Program-made: the position numbers and the translations under genes | In this document: in pieces, positions 47,501 through 62,500 of the stretch | How the letters are laid out: every line of letters starts with the position of its first letter | Numbering within the stretch: the first letter of the stretch is position 1 | Assembly (NCBI GenBank): GCA_022113835.1 | Contig: JAILWY010000030.1 | Span: 248,001 to 312,000 of the forward strand | From: Atopsyche davidsoni | Lineage: Eukaryota > Arthropoda > Insecta > Trichoptera > Hydrobiosidae | Length of the DNA: 64,000 bases | Reading direction: 5' to 3' | Notes under the pieces: model-generated | Told to the model about the DNA's origin: nothing | Seen by the model: the letters and a program-made list of their open reading frames with translations, nothing else | Database searches by the model: none

Positions 47501-50500
47501 TATGAACTAGGAGTCTTTCGTCCAACTTTTGGACCACAAAATAATTCGTATTCAGTATTCAGACTCTAAATTCAGTTTATTTGAGTGAACACATATCTCG
47601 AATACGAATAATTAAATATATACAAATACTAAATAATATAGTGAATAAAACCTGTACGTCCGGTCTACTCAAAGTTGTTAGATATATGTTTATTTCAGAT
47701 ATTCTGCTCTGCTGTATTCTCTAAGGTATGGATACATATTAAAGCAGAGTATACAAAGTATGCTGGTGTAAAATATTTAACGAATTTATCGTACTTCGCT
47801 CAAACGGAAATATTTCTACGTTGAAAATCGCCATAAAACACCGTTTCCATTCACTATTAATAAATGTAGCTACTTTGTGAGTCTAGGTAACTGTTACTGC
47901 GAATTTAAAATTCATTGGAGGTAGCTGGTGTTATTTTTTTGGGGTAAAAAGCTTTTACGGAGAGAAAAAAAAGCAACGTTTTTGGCTCGCGGATGCCAGA
48001 TGCTTTGCAGCAAGAATGTGAAGGCTTTTTTTTTGTTAGTCTTCCCTTGTTGTATATAAATAATCAATATAACCTTTACAAGTATATCTTTTATCTCGAT
48101 TCTTTAATAGCTTTTTAATGAAGCTTTTAGAAATTAGGACAAGATCAAGCTGAAAAGCTCTTCACAAAAAATCAGCGATCTCACCAACAAGCCAATCAAG
48201 TAATCAATGCATAATTAATTGCTATATATTAAATTCAATCTATATTTTTAAACCTTCTTCTTTTGATGCCTCTTCTCAACAGAGGTTGATGACCATTTCT
48301 TGGAACATTTTTCTATCCTAAGCCAGTCTCACTAATTTCTTCTTCCAATGCCTCTTTATTTGCGCATTCTATGCAAGACTCTCATTTGTGACTCGGTCAA
48401 CCCATGGTATTTTAAGGATTCTCCTATGTAGCCATATTTCTGTCCAAGCTTTAACCCCATAAAGAAGAACTGATACTACATAACACTTGGTATATTTCCA
48501 GCAAGATTTCAGAGTTAAATCTCTTGTGCATAGTACTTTCCTCAAATGTACTGCGTGCTGTCTTATTTCTCACTTTACTATCCTGGTGAAGATCCCAGTT
48601 CTGGGATCAATTATATGACATATATTTATTTTTATCGATCTAATAATGTTCATATACAATCTGCAAATAAATCCGTAGATAGCCCCGCGGCTGCGTTGAT
48701 TTAAAATAATAGTTTTTTCCACTTTTAGTGGGTGTTTTGAGTTCGTGCGATGCGTGCAAAATGCCACAAAGCTTCATCACTCCCAAATATTGCCTCACAA
48801 ATCTTTAATAACAGATAATCAATTTTAAAAACAATTTTACAAAGCGTAAAATTACAACGTATCGCTGTTAAATTTTACACCTCGGCGAGATAATTGTGAT
48901 TGTTTGATTCTATTACCTTTTTTGGTTTTACCGTTATTGTGCGATTTGATGTATAATAAAATTGTATATTTAAAACACTGCCATATGTATAAAGCCGTTA
49001 GAAAACTAAGCACGCAATAAAATAAAGCTGAAATCCTCTATCGAACCATTTCGTTTATTATTTATTACGGCATAATAATTGAATTGCGATTGCATAATAC
49101 AAAAACATAAAAATCAAACGTAAATATACACATACTTGCTGTTCAATAAAAAGATATTGTTCTTTGCGTCTATTACTGCCTGTGCGAAAATAATTGAATA
49201 GTTCATTAAAAAAAAAAGTAAAAACTGGTGCCTTTATGCTGGTGTTTAAATTGGTCGTCAGCGATCTATTAATGAACCTAACAAAGTGTATTTTTAATAA
49301 AAATATGAAAAAAATAATTAAAATGTAGAGTAATAGTTCCTGATGATCCCCGAAGCGCTTTGAATGACGCATAATTTGCTATTGCCATACTTATTGGCAG
49401 ATCTTATTGTATCATGACGACTATTCCAGGGCCAAAATAGAGACAATAATAATATTTTTTTAAATATTTAAAAAAAATACTTGAAAGTTTATTATTTGCA
49501 GTTATAAAGTATATATCTCATATATATATGAATTGCTTCTAGTAATGAACTTGAATGTGGTAATCCTTTTTTGTACTTTAAGCAACTTTGAGTTTTACTT
49601 GTTATCACACAGTGATAGTAAATATATATTGTCTATAAACCTTTATTGACAAAAATATATTTAAAAAACCACTGTGTGTTATATATAAATATAATTCGCA
49701 GCGACAGGATCGCTAGAGCTTACGAGAATTCCATATAAAAATAGTTTGTAGCACAACATCTAAAATCAATGCTTGTCTACAATCTATCAAAGACTGCTGT
49801 ATACAGTAATTATTAAAATATATATTTCAAAATAAAAATTATTGAACCAAACAAAATGGAATTTGAATATTTGATCATCTGCAGTGTTTTTATTTTATTG
49901 TAAACTCCCCTTTGATTGTCTGTCTATTCCGCGAGTGCACTGGCCTTACTCCGACTATAAATAATCTGCATAGTAAGCTATCAAATTTAATTTCTACAAT
50001 AAAACATACTCATTTAAAATTATTTCATCGGATGGCGTATCAATTAAATCGTGAGAGAGCCACATAGTTGGTTGGGGCGTACAAGTACCTGCCATGCCCG
50101 TGAAATCTACTCGTGTATTCTGTGCGAGGAACGAAAGATGACCGCTAATAAAATTGTTATAAAAATCAGTTTTATATATAATACAATTTTCCAATTTCTT
50201 TATCGCATTTATATATGGTAATAAAAACTTCGACCGGCCATCCTAGCGGCGTTGCGTTATTGCGGCGGCTTGCGCACTGCGCTCCGCTGTCAACAATTTT
50301 CTTCAGAGACTTCAGACTCGATTATTTATTCTTAATACGCCACTAGCAAGGTTGTGCGTATATTAATACTAATATAATTTTAAAAATTCACACGCTCAAT
50401 GTTTGATTTTTATTTTGAGATAAAAAAATATAGCACGTTTCAGTTTCCACGCAAATAATAAATTTGTTTTTTCCGTGCCTCTGAGTACTATGTTTAGTAG

Positions 50501-53500
50501 CACTGGATTTATATCGAAAAAACCTTGGATCTAGCCGATATTTTTTATAATCTTTTGGAAAGTATACAAAAAAAAAATATTTAGTGATACCATAAAATCT
50601 GTGTTATTGAAATAAATAAATAATTCGATCATTTACTGTTTGAGAAGATCCAGTGAAGACATTATAAAATTTTGGTCGACCTTCTTTTCGATATCAGAGT
50701 GGTTGGAGATTTCCCCCAAATAATTGAATTCAGCATAAAATTCACAACATTTTAATGGTTTTTTTTTCCATTTCAATCAATCGAATTATGCAAATGATCA
50801 ATCGATCAATTTTTTTCCATCTCTAGTCTCGTTGCGCTTCGGTTCGTTTATTTCTTCCACTCGATCGTAGTTCTGATGGCGCGGAATAATCCGGACAAGA
50901 ACTTCTAATCCGACACACGCGTTGTTGGACTCAAGGCAGGCTTCTCTAGTGATGGGCCGAAAAAGCATTTTAATAACCTGCTATATTCAAGCACGCTAAC
51001 ACATTGAACCTGTTTTTTGTCTTTTGAGTTTAGTATATTTTTTTTAGATTTTACAATCGAAAGCTTAGTTCGGATAATTGAATATTTTATTTGGATTCCG
51101 TCAGTAGTGAAGTCTCGTGGTTCAGTGGTTAGCAGACTGACAATGAAAAATTATTTGATGAAATACTCTACCTAATGCTAGTGTATATGGAATTTCAACT
51201 GCTTTTTTTTAATCAGTCGAAAGAAGTCTTCATACAAGCAATGAAGTATTGCTTGCCCACAATTTTAAGCTTTAATACACTGGTGGTGATATTATTCATG
51301 ATTATTATAATATAAGTAATCTGCATGATTTATTAAGCTCAGCTTGCCTTGATTGTGGATTAATCGCACGCCACTGCGGATAGCGCTATTTCCGTATTAT
51401 TTTATTGTTATTTTCCCTTCTCTAGTTGTTAGTCTCTCTGGCATTGGAAATATCGGATTTCTTCTAATCCGATGAACTCTGGCATCGGTCTGAAAAGGTC
51501 TCCCCTGCCTGAAGTCCTGTGATCCGTGAAAGCGAGGGGCTCGAGTGTGACATCAGACCCCTTCCAAGTCTGTTCGTGGTCGTGTACTCCGAGCTTGGTG
51601 ACCCCGAGGAATAGGGGGCCAGGTGCGAATGATATGCGGGTTCAGGGGTCTATGCGAAAGCGTTGAATATACGAGGCAACATATTCATAATTCACTTTGA
51701 GATCTCGCTGTAAAGTTATCAACTAGACTTATAAAGGTTCATCTTGTATTAGAGTTATATTTTAATATGATTATTATAATGTAACTGTAAGTGTTTTTTT
51801 TATTAAGAAATTTGTATATTTTTGAATAAATACTTGTCAAAAAGTCACTCTGTTTGATAATGCCAACGTGAAAGGTTGGCGAAACCGGTCACTAATAAAA
51901 ACGAAAATGTGGAAAATCACTCAAGTATTTTATTCAAAAATATTAAAATGGAATTCCACCAAGTACTCTCTGTCAAAAATATTGAATTTCTTAAATTTTG
52001 TATACTTTTTCTTAGAATATAATGTGTAGATTTATTGAGGCTCCAAGGCAACTGTCACTAACGGTGCGTGCTACTACGCTAAATAAAGAAATAAAATACA
52101 TTTTTTTTTGTTCGAAAAAAAAAAAAAAGACAGCAAATTTTGTTTATTTATTAACTTTTTTATCTTAATGTGTGTAAACATAAAGACTTTTCGGCGTTCC
52201 AGTTCTGGAGCAAGCAACATTACAGGAGTGTTGCGAAAAACAGGAATTTTCTATGTTCAAACCAGCAACACTTAGCAATTGACCTTGAGCCTTGTTGATA
52301 GTTATGGCAAAAGCCGGACGCATTGGAAACTGTAATCGCTTGAAATCGAAGAGCAAATCGGTTGAAATCATTGGAATTCGTGGTATCAGCACACAAGATG
52401 TTAAACAGTTGGATATCGTTCGTGAATACTGAAACCAAGAATTCTTCAGATAGCTTCATTACTGAGTTACTGACAAAAGCTGCAAGAGGCGACGTTTTTT
52501 TATGAATAATCTATTAATACCAATGATAATTATTTGATGAATTATTCGGTTTATCATTTTTACTTATTTATCACGAATGACTAGTCAGTCACTACTGTCT
52601 GTTCCATGCTTTATTATTTGACCTGCGATTGGCGCAACTGACTCACCTGGGAATCCCCTCGGTCGTGGAAAGTTCAACTAAATACGAGTTTTCTCTTCAT
52701 AACACGAACATCGCCTGTCTTACCAAGAAACATTATAAACACTTAAAATACTATAGAAAAACTTTGTATATGGAAAAATGTCTAAAACTGACCGACGAGT
52801 TCAACGGGAATCTTATTCGTCTCATTTACCAAGTTTTACCAAGCAGCACACTTATTTTTTACATATTTTTTCAGACAAATTATCTTACATTTTTTATGTG
52901 TAAAAACATCAGCTAGTAGGATAAATTATTGTATTGTTTTTTTTTATATTTTATTTTGGAAAACTGGTGAAATTTGGCACAAAGCTTGGAAACACTTAAG
53001 TATTATTTATGAAAAAAAAAAAAAACTGAAATAACAAATGTAAACAATCTTCTTTGTTCTCGTTTGTTGAGTAACAATATATTTCACCAAATACAAACTA
53101 AGGTCACGAAAAATATAAATTATAAACATGCGTTCAATATTTTTTATTTTGTATTATTTATGCTAATTGTTTATAAATATTTCGTCTAATTTATTGAATC
53201 GTGAGTCATAACAATTTTCATTTCTGTTTTTGAAAAAATCACACGAAATCTTTTTTCATCGATTTGAGATAATTGCGATTTTTATTTTAAACATTGTCGT
53301 CCGATAGGTGAGATATTTTCAAGGTCAAATTTTTGATGCTCTGCTCTAATTGCATCAGAATAGAATCAGTATTAGATTTTTTTTATAATAAAAAAATATG
53401 ATTGATGTTGGCTCCAGCGATTAACGAGTGTTTGATCGGGGAATAAATTGACAAAGATATTCTTGAAAACCTTATTCAAGTCATGGAAAGTTCCAGAAAC

Positions 53501-56500
53501 GCCAAGATAGAAATGTTGATTACTTAAGCATCGAAGTAGCCCAAACTTGTGTTCCCTTTTTCTTTTTCTACTTACATAAAATGGGATCCGTCAAGTTGTT
53601 TTTTCACCCTTACTAACAGTCCGTGTCCCAGATTTTATTATTCTGGCGGATAAGCTGCCAAGACCTTTTTTAGATTTCCTATTGTTAGAAAAGTTACTGT
53701 CAGCAATGGTTTGTTTGGAAACGTCGTAATCTGAAAAATCTATTATATTAGTTTATACTTTGGTAACTAAAAACTAAAGATAACGTACATAATTTATTTT
53801 TTTATTAATATATTTTTAAGGTTAATAATGTTATTGGGCGTAAACAACGGCGTAGGGGACTACACTATTCTCCCTAAGAAAACCATGAACAGACATAGAA
53901 ACGTGTTCAGTGAGATGTTCATGTTATAACCACCTAAAGATGATATTAAATTAGGTTTAATATGATAATATTTGCTATCTCAAGTGGACCTAAACAATTT
54001 ATGAATACGCCTAGAATTATGATATATATCAGTGGTAGACAAACTTTTATTTTTTTAAATATAAGTGGCGGTCTATCATCATCGTATATGCCAAAAATGA
54101 GTTTAAATTTTTATATCTATATATTCAATATCAAAATAATTAATTTATGTGGGACGGGCATCAGTGAGTATGAGTGCGACTACGGGTAGTTGCGCGGTCG
54201 TCGCTTTGGCCACCCCTGGTGTAGATAATAGAAAAAGCTTTAATGTGAGGTTGTATAGAACACTTGTGATTTGGAGCATGGTGATTGATTCGTATTTCTG
54301 TTTTGATTTCAGGGGCAATCAGACTCGAAGGGGGCCCGCAAGCGCTCGGGCGCGGGCAGTCGCGGGGCCTCCTCCTCCTTCGGCTTCAGGAAGAAAACAC
54401 CCAAGGGGGGCGCCGCAGCCTCCACGGACTCCAACGGGAATGGAGGTACAGCCTCTATTACTCACGAAATCGAGTGCTTTAATACTTAATGAACTCAATT
54501 ACTCTAGTGCAGTGGTCCCAAACCCTATGCCCGCGGGCATCATGGCGCCCGCCGACCGTTTATCGAGTGCCCGCCGATGCGTGACCACGATAAAAAATAT
54601 TAATATTTAGTAGTTAAACAGAGAAACATAAGCGAAATTATAAAAAATATTATAAAATGTGCTCTTGGGTGCAAAAAGGTTGGAGACCCCTGCTCTATGG
54701 TCTTCTACAGTTGTGTGCAACATAAATTTTGCTATCGCATACTCAATCGATGTTGCGGATGTTGAAACTTGAAGCGTGGATTATTGTAGACTATATATTT
54801 TTTATGAAGTCTTATCGGGACTTTTTTCAGCATCAAAAAATTTTTATTCCAAGATTCTTTATTTTCTTTTGTGTTAATTTAGTCCTGCCGCAGGTTGTGG
54901 GGCTTACCAATTCTATAAAATCATTTTAGTAATGTTTACAAATTTCATTTAGTATTATTTTGTCTATGAAAAATGGTATTGTATAGATATATGATAAATT
55001 TAGACAGTAAAATTTATTGAATAAATAGTAAAGTTTTATTCATAATTTTTTTTCGTTGAATAAAATATTATTTTAACACCATCTGTGAATCGATTTTAGC
55101 AACTTTTTATGTTTTCTCAACTCTCACTTGTGCTGAGATATTTCATGTAAATTAGCTCACTTTATATTCATTGGCATTTATCATTCAATTGTTTTCGTGA
55201 ATTTTCAACTTCATTCAATTTATGGTGATTTTATCTTCCAGGATCGACCGAGGAGCTGTTTCCGGGGCCGGACGCTCTGTCGGGGCGCTCCACTCCGCTA
55301 GCTCGCCCGCGCAAGGAGGCAGCAGGACAGCCACTTCGGACTAACAGGTAATCGACATTATAATAATTAAATCTGCATCTGTATATCAACTGTAGAGTCC
55401 AACGTTCAAAGCATAATAAAAAATTGCTTTAACAGTTTCAATGCAAAAGAAAATAAATCACCCGAGAAAAATCATACCTTGATGCATGATTTTTTTGAAA
55501 CACATATTGCACTTATGTACGTGCATAACAATTTCTTATAATAGACAAATAAATAACCTCTAATAATTCATAAAATTGAGTATCTGAGTAGTTACTCTCT
55601 TTGTGGTCGAAGTAGATTGAATTAAAGCTGCATTATCAGCAATTCACTCTACAGCAAACCCTAGAAAAGTGAAAAGCTTTGTAAAATTTTAAAAAAACGT
55701 GACTATTACTGTTTTAGGTTTGGATTTCGTCAGTCAACAACACCCAAGACAGCTAAGGTTGGAGACATCAACATGTCGGCAGAGCAGGTCATCTCTGCTA
55801 ACTACCGAGAACAAGAAACCAAAAATAACAACTTTATTACCGGTAAACATAATTTCACTAATTATGGACAGTTTAAGTTGATATCATTTCATCATAATTG
55901 TATTATGTAATCTAAATAAAGCAAATCTTAGTAAATCAATATTTACATTGTTAAAAACATTATTTGGACTCCTTTTTATATACACAAAATAAGCGGTACG
56001 ATGCTCTTATAAACATATTTACCAAGAGTAGCAATCAGAAGAGTAGTTCTATAAATTTAATTTTAATTATAAAATGTTTTCCAGATAAACCAACAACAAA
56101 AAATAATACGGTTACTTTTGGCTTAATCCCAACACAAGTCGGCGCCAACGGAATATCAGGCATACAAAACATTCCAAAACAAACCAAACAAACTGTCATC
56201 CTGACCTATTCGGCCAAGCAGTACCCTGTGGTAAAAGGCCCGGGTCCGGCTCTGCGCAGCAAGAGCCCTGGGATCCCCGCGCGTGTCGTGCCTCCTGCGG
56301 GCCCTCCGCGCAGTGCCTCCGCCAGCCGAGCTCTACCCGGGACTCGCTTCACCACTCAAACTAATCAACTACCCAGGACGCAATATCCTGCTCTGAAGTT
56401 ACTGGACACCAAGTCTGCTAAACAAGTAAAAAATTTTATAATTGTTCCACCCCTTTTGCGAATAAAGTGTTCATACCTTGTTGATAAAACAAACCAACGA

Positions 56501-59500
56501 GGTTATGATATTACTAAAAGTGTGCTTTTATGAGAGAGTAAACGTTTCTACTGCCTTTACCTTGATGAAACTATTCCTCTCTAATAAAATAATTAAGTCT
56601 ATTCGCTTGTATATATTTTGATTATCTCAGACGCTATATTATTTTAAAACCTCCTGTAACGTATCAAAAAATTCTCATTGCTTTTTTTGTACAGAACAAG
56701 TCCTCGGTAATAAATTTTGAATTTGAAAAAACGTTTGGCTCGTGTAATTTAGTTTAGAAATACCCACAGCAGAGATGAACTATTAAATATGAACCAGGCA
56801 CGAGCAAGTATGAGAGATTGAGTTATTATTTTGTTATTCATTTGGTGCAAACACAAATTTATAATTTGTCTTCATTTCTCGTTTATTCACTCGTAAAACA
56901 AATATACAATCTAAATATGTCGTAGAAAAGTTCTTTGATCAGCTTGTGAGCTTTTACAATATAAAAATAGAGAAAACTGAGCACGATTCTAGTTTCTTTA
57001 GGGCAAGATATTTTTAGATATACAACTGGTCCAATGTTTTGTCTGGTGTAGTTTTAATCTTATAGCATAAAATCATTAAGAGCTGTAAGAAAAAATATAC
57101 TTTGATATATTTAGTATTATACTTTAAAGCACTTTTTTTTAACAACGTGATGATTATTAAAATTCAAATAAATAAAGCTTATAATATCTTAATAACCCAT
57201 TTGTTAAATTTTTAGTTATATTTTATTACATCACCCGTGTCTCGTGTCAACAGCTGCCCTGAACTTAGTCGTTATTAATTATGGTGTTCACATAAAGAGA
57301 CCGCATCTCTCCAGTATTTATCAACACAAAAATCTTGTCTCGTGACACAGAATGTAATTTAATGATTTACAAATAGCCTGCACCGTGGAGCTTTCGGAAG
57401 TGTGTCTATTTATGTCCAGTCACTCTCACCCGCTGTCTATAGGTCGCTCTGAACTTCTGCATATGCATATTATAGCTCGATCTTTAAGAAGCAGTTTTAC
57501 AAGATGTTTCTGTAAAAAATATATTGCATCTTCCAATAAAAAAATTGAGATTTGAAACTCACAATGCATAAAATATGAAAAAACTAATTTTAAATAATTA
57601 CCTTAATTATAAATATGCACAAAAAAGAAAACAATTTATAATTCTTGTTACACGTTATTTACATATATTTAATGATAAGAAGCCAACGATATTGCATTTA
57701 TTATATTTAATAATACTTTTCCAAATAACGCTTACATAAAAACTGAAGCCTCTTTTTAATTTTAAAGGCTAAACAAAAAAGTCTATTTTTTATCAACGAT
57801 GCTCTTAGAAGCTTGCTTTTTATTAATAGATTAAATTGAATAAATATGCCATAGAATCATGATTTAGATATCATCTTGTATACCAGGCTTCAGAGAGTAT
57901 TTTGGTAAGCGACCGCTATTAGTGTAGGAAGACTGGGACGCCAGTAGTTGCATAAAGTCTGTTCCTCGGGCACTGCACGTTAGCTCTGCTTTGTGATGTA
58001 AACATTACCCTCGGGAACACCTGTAGACTAAGTTCATCAGCATTACGTGACTCAGTTCAAGGCGCAGCGAAATCTCGGTACTGTTGATGGTTCAATCTGA
58101 TGAGTTTTTATTTTAATTTTGTTACACAACATTGTTTATACAATAAATGTTATTATTTTTATTTTTAGGTGGTTAATAACAGCAGAAAAGTATATGGTTC
58201 TTCAGATGGTTCCTCCATTGAAGGTATGATTGCATTTAAAAAATATTAATATCTTAATTTTTATATAACTTCATCAATTATACTATTCATAAATAAGTAT
58301 TATAATTTATGCTGAATATATATCATGCTTAAATATTCATGATTCCATTGTAAATTCATCAGCATATTGTATAAATTTTTTCCGAGACTTGGCTTGTGAT
58401 ACGATTTTTAGTTTTTGGCACTGTGAAATATTTAGCATCACACTATTCTTACGTTCTTTCAGGTTCTGTAACAGAAGACTCGGGTGTAGGCATGGGAGGG
58501 GAGGGGGCAGAGGGAGAGGGAGAAGGGTGGTCCCCAGGGGCGACCCGACGGCAGCACCGCCGTCCGCGTGCTCTGGAGATGGTAATGAGCGGAACACACA
58601 ACTTCCACCTCAGGGAGCTGCAGTTGAATGACCTGGACATCATGGGTAATGCACATGTATTTAATTTATCACTTCTATATAGATTCTTTAGAAGCCAAGC
58701 GTCTTATTATTCCGATACTTGATTCATTATACGCGTTCTTCTATGCTGGATTATTATATTATGTACAGATAAGAAGCTTACTATGATCAATTGATAGTTT
58801 CCCATTATATTTCATTACAGTTTGGTATTTATTTTCTCAAATAATAAAAAAATAATCTACATTCACAACTCATAACATCCATCAAGCTTGAGCACTTTTA
58901 AAATGATACCAGCCTTTCGTTCACACAGTGAATGATCTTTTAGATGAGGCCATCGTCACAGATGTGGATGTGATTCCATTGCCGAAACTTCCCAGTACCT
59001 TCGGAAACGACAAGAGGTACGACACGTCTTCTGGGTACATGTCTTCTGCCAACCGCTTCTCCAGACTTCAGACCGGTATGGCTAGTACGTCCACAGACAA
59101 TAGAGAAAACAGAACCCAAGCATCCAATATAGAGAATTACAGAAACAGGGAGAGGATGAGACTTAGTGATGAAGACTTAGAAGAATTTATCGGAGAAGAA
59201 AAGGCTTGTAGAGATAGAACAGAAAAGGAAGAAAAACAGGTACAATTTGCTAATAAATTCTTTCAAATTATTTACATATTTAATTAGCTTTTTAATAATT
59301 TTCATAATGCTTGAAATACATTATGTAACTTTGAAACTGACCAAAAGCAGCACTTTCACTCTTGTTGGATTAATAAGGTGCCAACCAGAGCAAAGAAATA
59401 ATGGACACTTAATTTTCAAATGTACTTTTAGTTACTTAAATGCATCACTTTGTGTATCATAGCTCTGCGAGGCAGACATGTTTAGTGTTTTCCTATCTAA

Positions 59501-62500
59501 AAAATGCATCTTTTGAATCACAGGATTACCCAAAGATTAACTCCACTAGAACTCATTCACCGTTAACTAGAAACTCGAGTAAGGAATCAAGTCCATCCAC
59601 TAAGAGTGACGAGAGCCATGTCAGTTCTGCTGCAAGTGATCCGCTAGAAGCTTGGGTCAGCCAAACGGCAGGAGAATCTATGGCTTTAAGGTTAGTTGCA
59701 ATAATATACAAATATTACAACTTTTATTGAACTTAACAATTTCAAAAATAAATGTCTATGTGTTTCCAGATCCCACGATGACATTTCTGTCGCTTTAAGT
59801 TTATCCTCAAGTTGTGATGATGGTAAGGGTTTGAAGAAGTCTTCCAATGCACCGAGCTTTACTCCGACTACTGTCACCATCGTCAACAATGAACCCAAGG
59901 ACTACGCCAAGCTCAGCGGACACTCCATGATGATGAACTCTCTTACCTTAAGCCAGAACTCCGCTCTTCAGAGCATGTTCATGTCATGTAAGTTGAATTT
60001 TCTACTTTTACCAATTTCCTTATCAACACATTGCCATAAAACTTTCATTGGCATTTTCAAGTAAAACCGTTATTAAATTGACATGTGTTTTTCCTTTATT
60101 TTCTATTTGAATGATAAATTCAAAGATTCTTCAAAGAAATTTTAAAACAATTCCAGCATAACTAAATGATTTTTTAATGATAAAACTTTCCGTCTCAGCT
60201 TCCATGTCGTCATCTGCATATAGTGCAGGCAGCAATGTCCACAACAACCTCATGATGGAAGATCCCAAACTAGCTCTCGCTGCCCTTGCCTTATCAAGTC
60301 AGAGCTTGATAGATGACGAGACCTCTCCAGCCGACAGCCTAATTTCATCAAGCACGGACTCCAATAATGATATGCCAGTCCTGGAAAAAGATACCACCGC
60401 CTCCACTTCTGCTTACCACACAGCAGATAATAGAACTCTTGCTACATTCAATAAGGAAGACATTGAAACGCCAGAGGACGAATCCAAAGAGAAGGATGTG
60501 AATGAAAAGTAAGTCATTATTATTACACTATAGTGGTAATGTATAGTAATAGATAATGAAATTAAAATAAATAAACTTAACTACTATATTCATAATAATT
60601 ATAAATTGCTATCAAAAACAGAAGGATATATATATATTTTTTTAAATAAACAGGTTTATCATAAAATCTTTCAAAAGAGTGATTTATCCTAGTAAAGGTA
60701 TTTTTTTATGTGTGTGTAGGATTACTCCACCAAATAAGAGTCCCAACAGTCCCGGCACACCCACCAATGCCTCAAACTCGCTGTCGCTCTCGGAAGGGCG
60801 AGACTTTCTTATCGATGATGAAATCGCAGATCAGCCTGGACTCATCTTCGAAAGTAAGTGCTTGCAACCGCTTAACAACTAACTGTGAGCTTTGCTTTGA
60901 AGATTTGCAGATTAGCCTACTTATGTATATTGTTTCTCAAATATTATTAACTACTATACAGACTACCATACAACCACAAAACTAGTGTAATTGATAAATA
61001 TAAATAATAAAACATTCAAAGCGATGCAAATACTGTAGCAAGACTTTGTCTATAGAAGTATACCAAAAATGCTGATATTTGAGAGGTTATAATTTTTTGC
61101 ATGTAAAAATGTAACTAGTCAGATTAGAGCAAGTTGACATTATCTTTCCATAATTTTAACGATTTGCATTTTAACAGAAGTGACTTATTTGAACTTAGAT
61201 ACACGAGAAATAGTTGGTAATTTTATAAATAGATTCATGATATTGTAGTTATAAATTTGTAGACTAGTTGGATACTTTTGTAATGTTGAATACGAGCACA
61301 TGAAGCAACTATTGTTTGTAAGTGTTGCGTAACATTTTAAATTCTAAAATAATTTCCAGACAACAGCACAGCAGATCAAGGCACATCATCGCTTCAGCTG
61401 ATTCACTTAAATATAACAGACAGCACTCCCACCCTTCAGGACCCATCTAACGTTACTTCAAATCATAGAGCCAAAGGTAAGGCATACTCCTCAGACGATT
61501 ACCTACAAAGAAACTGAAAAAAACTCACCATATTCATCTTTATAAATAAATGCTGTAAACAAGATATTAAAACGAATTTTTACATGTATTTAAATCCTCA
61601 TCACAATTATCTACTAGAATAGTTAATATTTTATTAAGTTAGAGACCATCTCGTACTAAACGGATGATTTTTTCTCTGTCCAATTATGATAATTGTATAA
61701 GTACACACGCTTTTAGAAATAATGACTTCACAATATTCCGTATCTTTAATAAAAAGCTGAAGTTGCCGCTCACATTAAATTGTTTTTAGTATGTAAGTTA
61801 GGATTAGACATAACTATTATATTATGAACTCGCTTGTCTGTCAAAGGGATGAAAGGACGTATGGAGTTATTGCCTTTATTTTGCTTATTAATTTATGTAT
61901 TATATACATATACAAAGTTGCCTTTTGATTAGCCTTAAGAGTGACTTCTTCCAGTAAGCTTTTCTCAACATTTGTGAGTCCCAATGACAATTCAAGGACA
62001 TAACATCTATCCATGTTTTAAAAGATGTTTTATCATATTTAATAAAAATTGTAACTGTGTTATATATCATAGTATAATTTTTTTTAAATTTTGATCATTT
62101 GAACACTCTTTTGAAGCAGTTAAAGGCAGCTATTTCTTCAAAAAATTATGTTTTTATTATAGTTGTAATGAACAATGAGGACAGCTTGAAAGAACATTTT
62201 TGTAACCGTCAGGTCTCTCACAACTCCAGAGGGTACAGTCGTCTCCAGTTAGACCGCGCCGTTCTCCGTCACTGGATACTTTGTCTCCCTGCGACAGTAT
62301 TGCTTCCGATGATCTCATAATGGATATGGACATGCATCATTCCATCACCAGCCTGAACAGTGTTGATGAGTATATCGATAGGTGAGTTTCAAATCAAGTG
62401 CTTAAAAACTATCTAAGATACTAAAAAAATACTTTTTATCGCAATAGTATTTATGCTATCACTCTGAACGGATTTTTTATAATACAACCAAGTTCTTTAA

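Larger units (their letters stand above)
26530..54312 (+). other. Intron 1 of the sickie-like gene (27.8 kb)
   Basis: This long intron holds no other confirmed gene. It contains hAT elements at 28732-29152, 46216-46401 and 54030-54218, a foldback at 35016-35280, a small Tc1/mariner-like MITE at 36608-36789, SINE-like copies at 37424 and 44740, LINE fragments at 38640 and 48250, a mariner at 40044-41103, a Helitron at 44880-45115 and a PIF1-type helicase fragment at 52165. The rest is AT-rich and featureless to me, apart from several GC-rich islands that could be regulatory or alternative first exons. Open frames such as 32907-33308 and 49058-49372 show no family motif. Confidence 0.65.

Noticed and set aside
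49058..49372. 104-codon minus-strand open frame in intron 1
   Set aside because: Hydrophobic low-complexity translation with no family motif in AT-rich DNA; expected by chance in this composition.
54149..54610. A 153-codon plus-strand frame over exon 2
   Set aside because: It is in a different frame from the spliced gene and runs through a hAT-like element on both sides; the exon 2 frame joins exon 3 exactly.
57890..57901. An 11-base microexon between TTCAG and GTAAGC in intron 5
   Set aside because: Including it would break the frame between exon 5 (phase 0) and exon 6; it is a chance AG...GT pair.
58337..58656. Several minus-strand open frames opposite exon 7
   Set aside because: They arise from the purine-rich Gly/Glu codons of exon 7; the plus-strand frame has proper splice sites and phase continuity.
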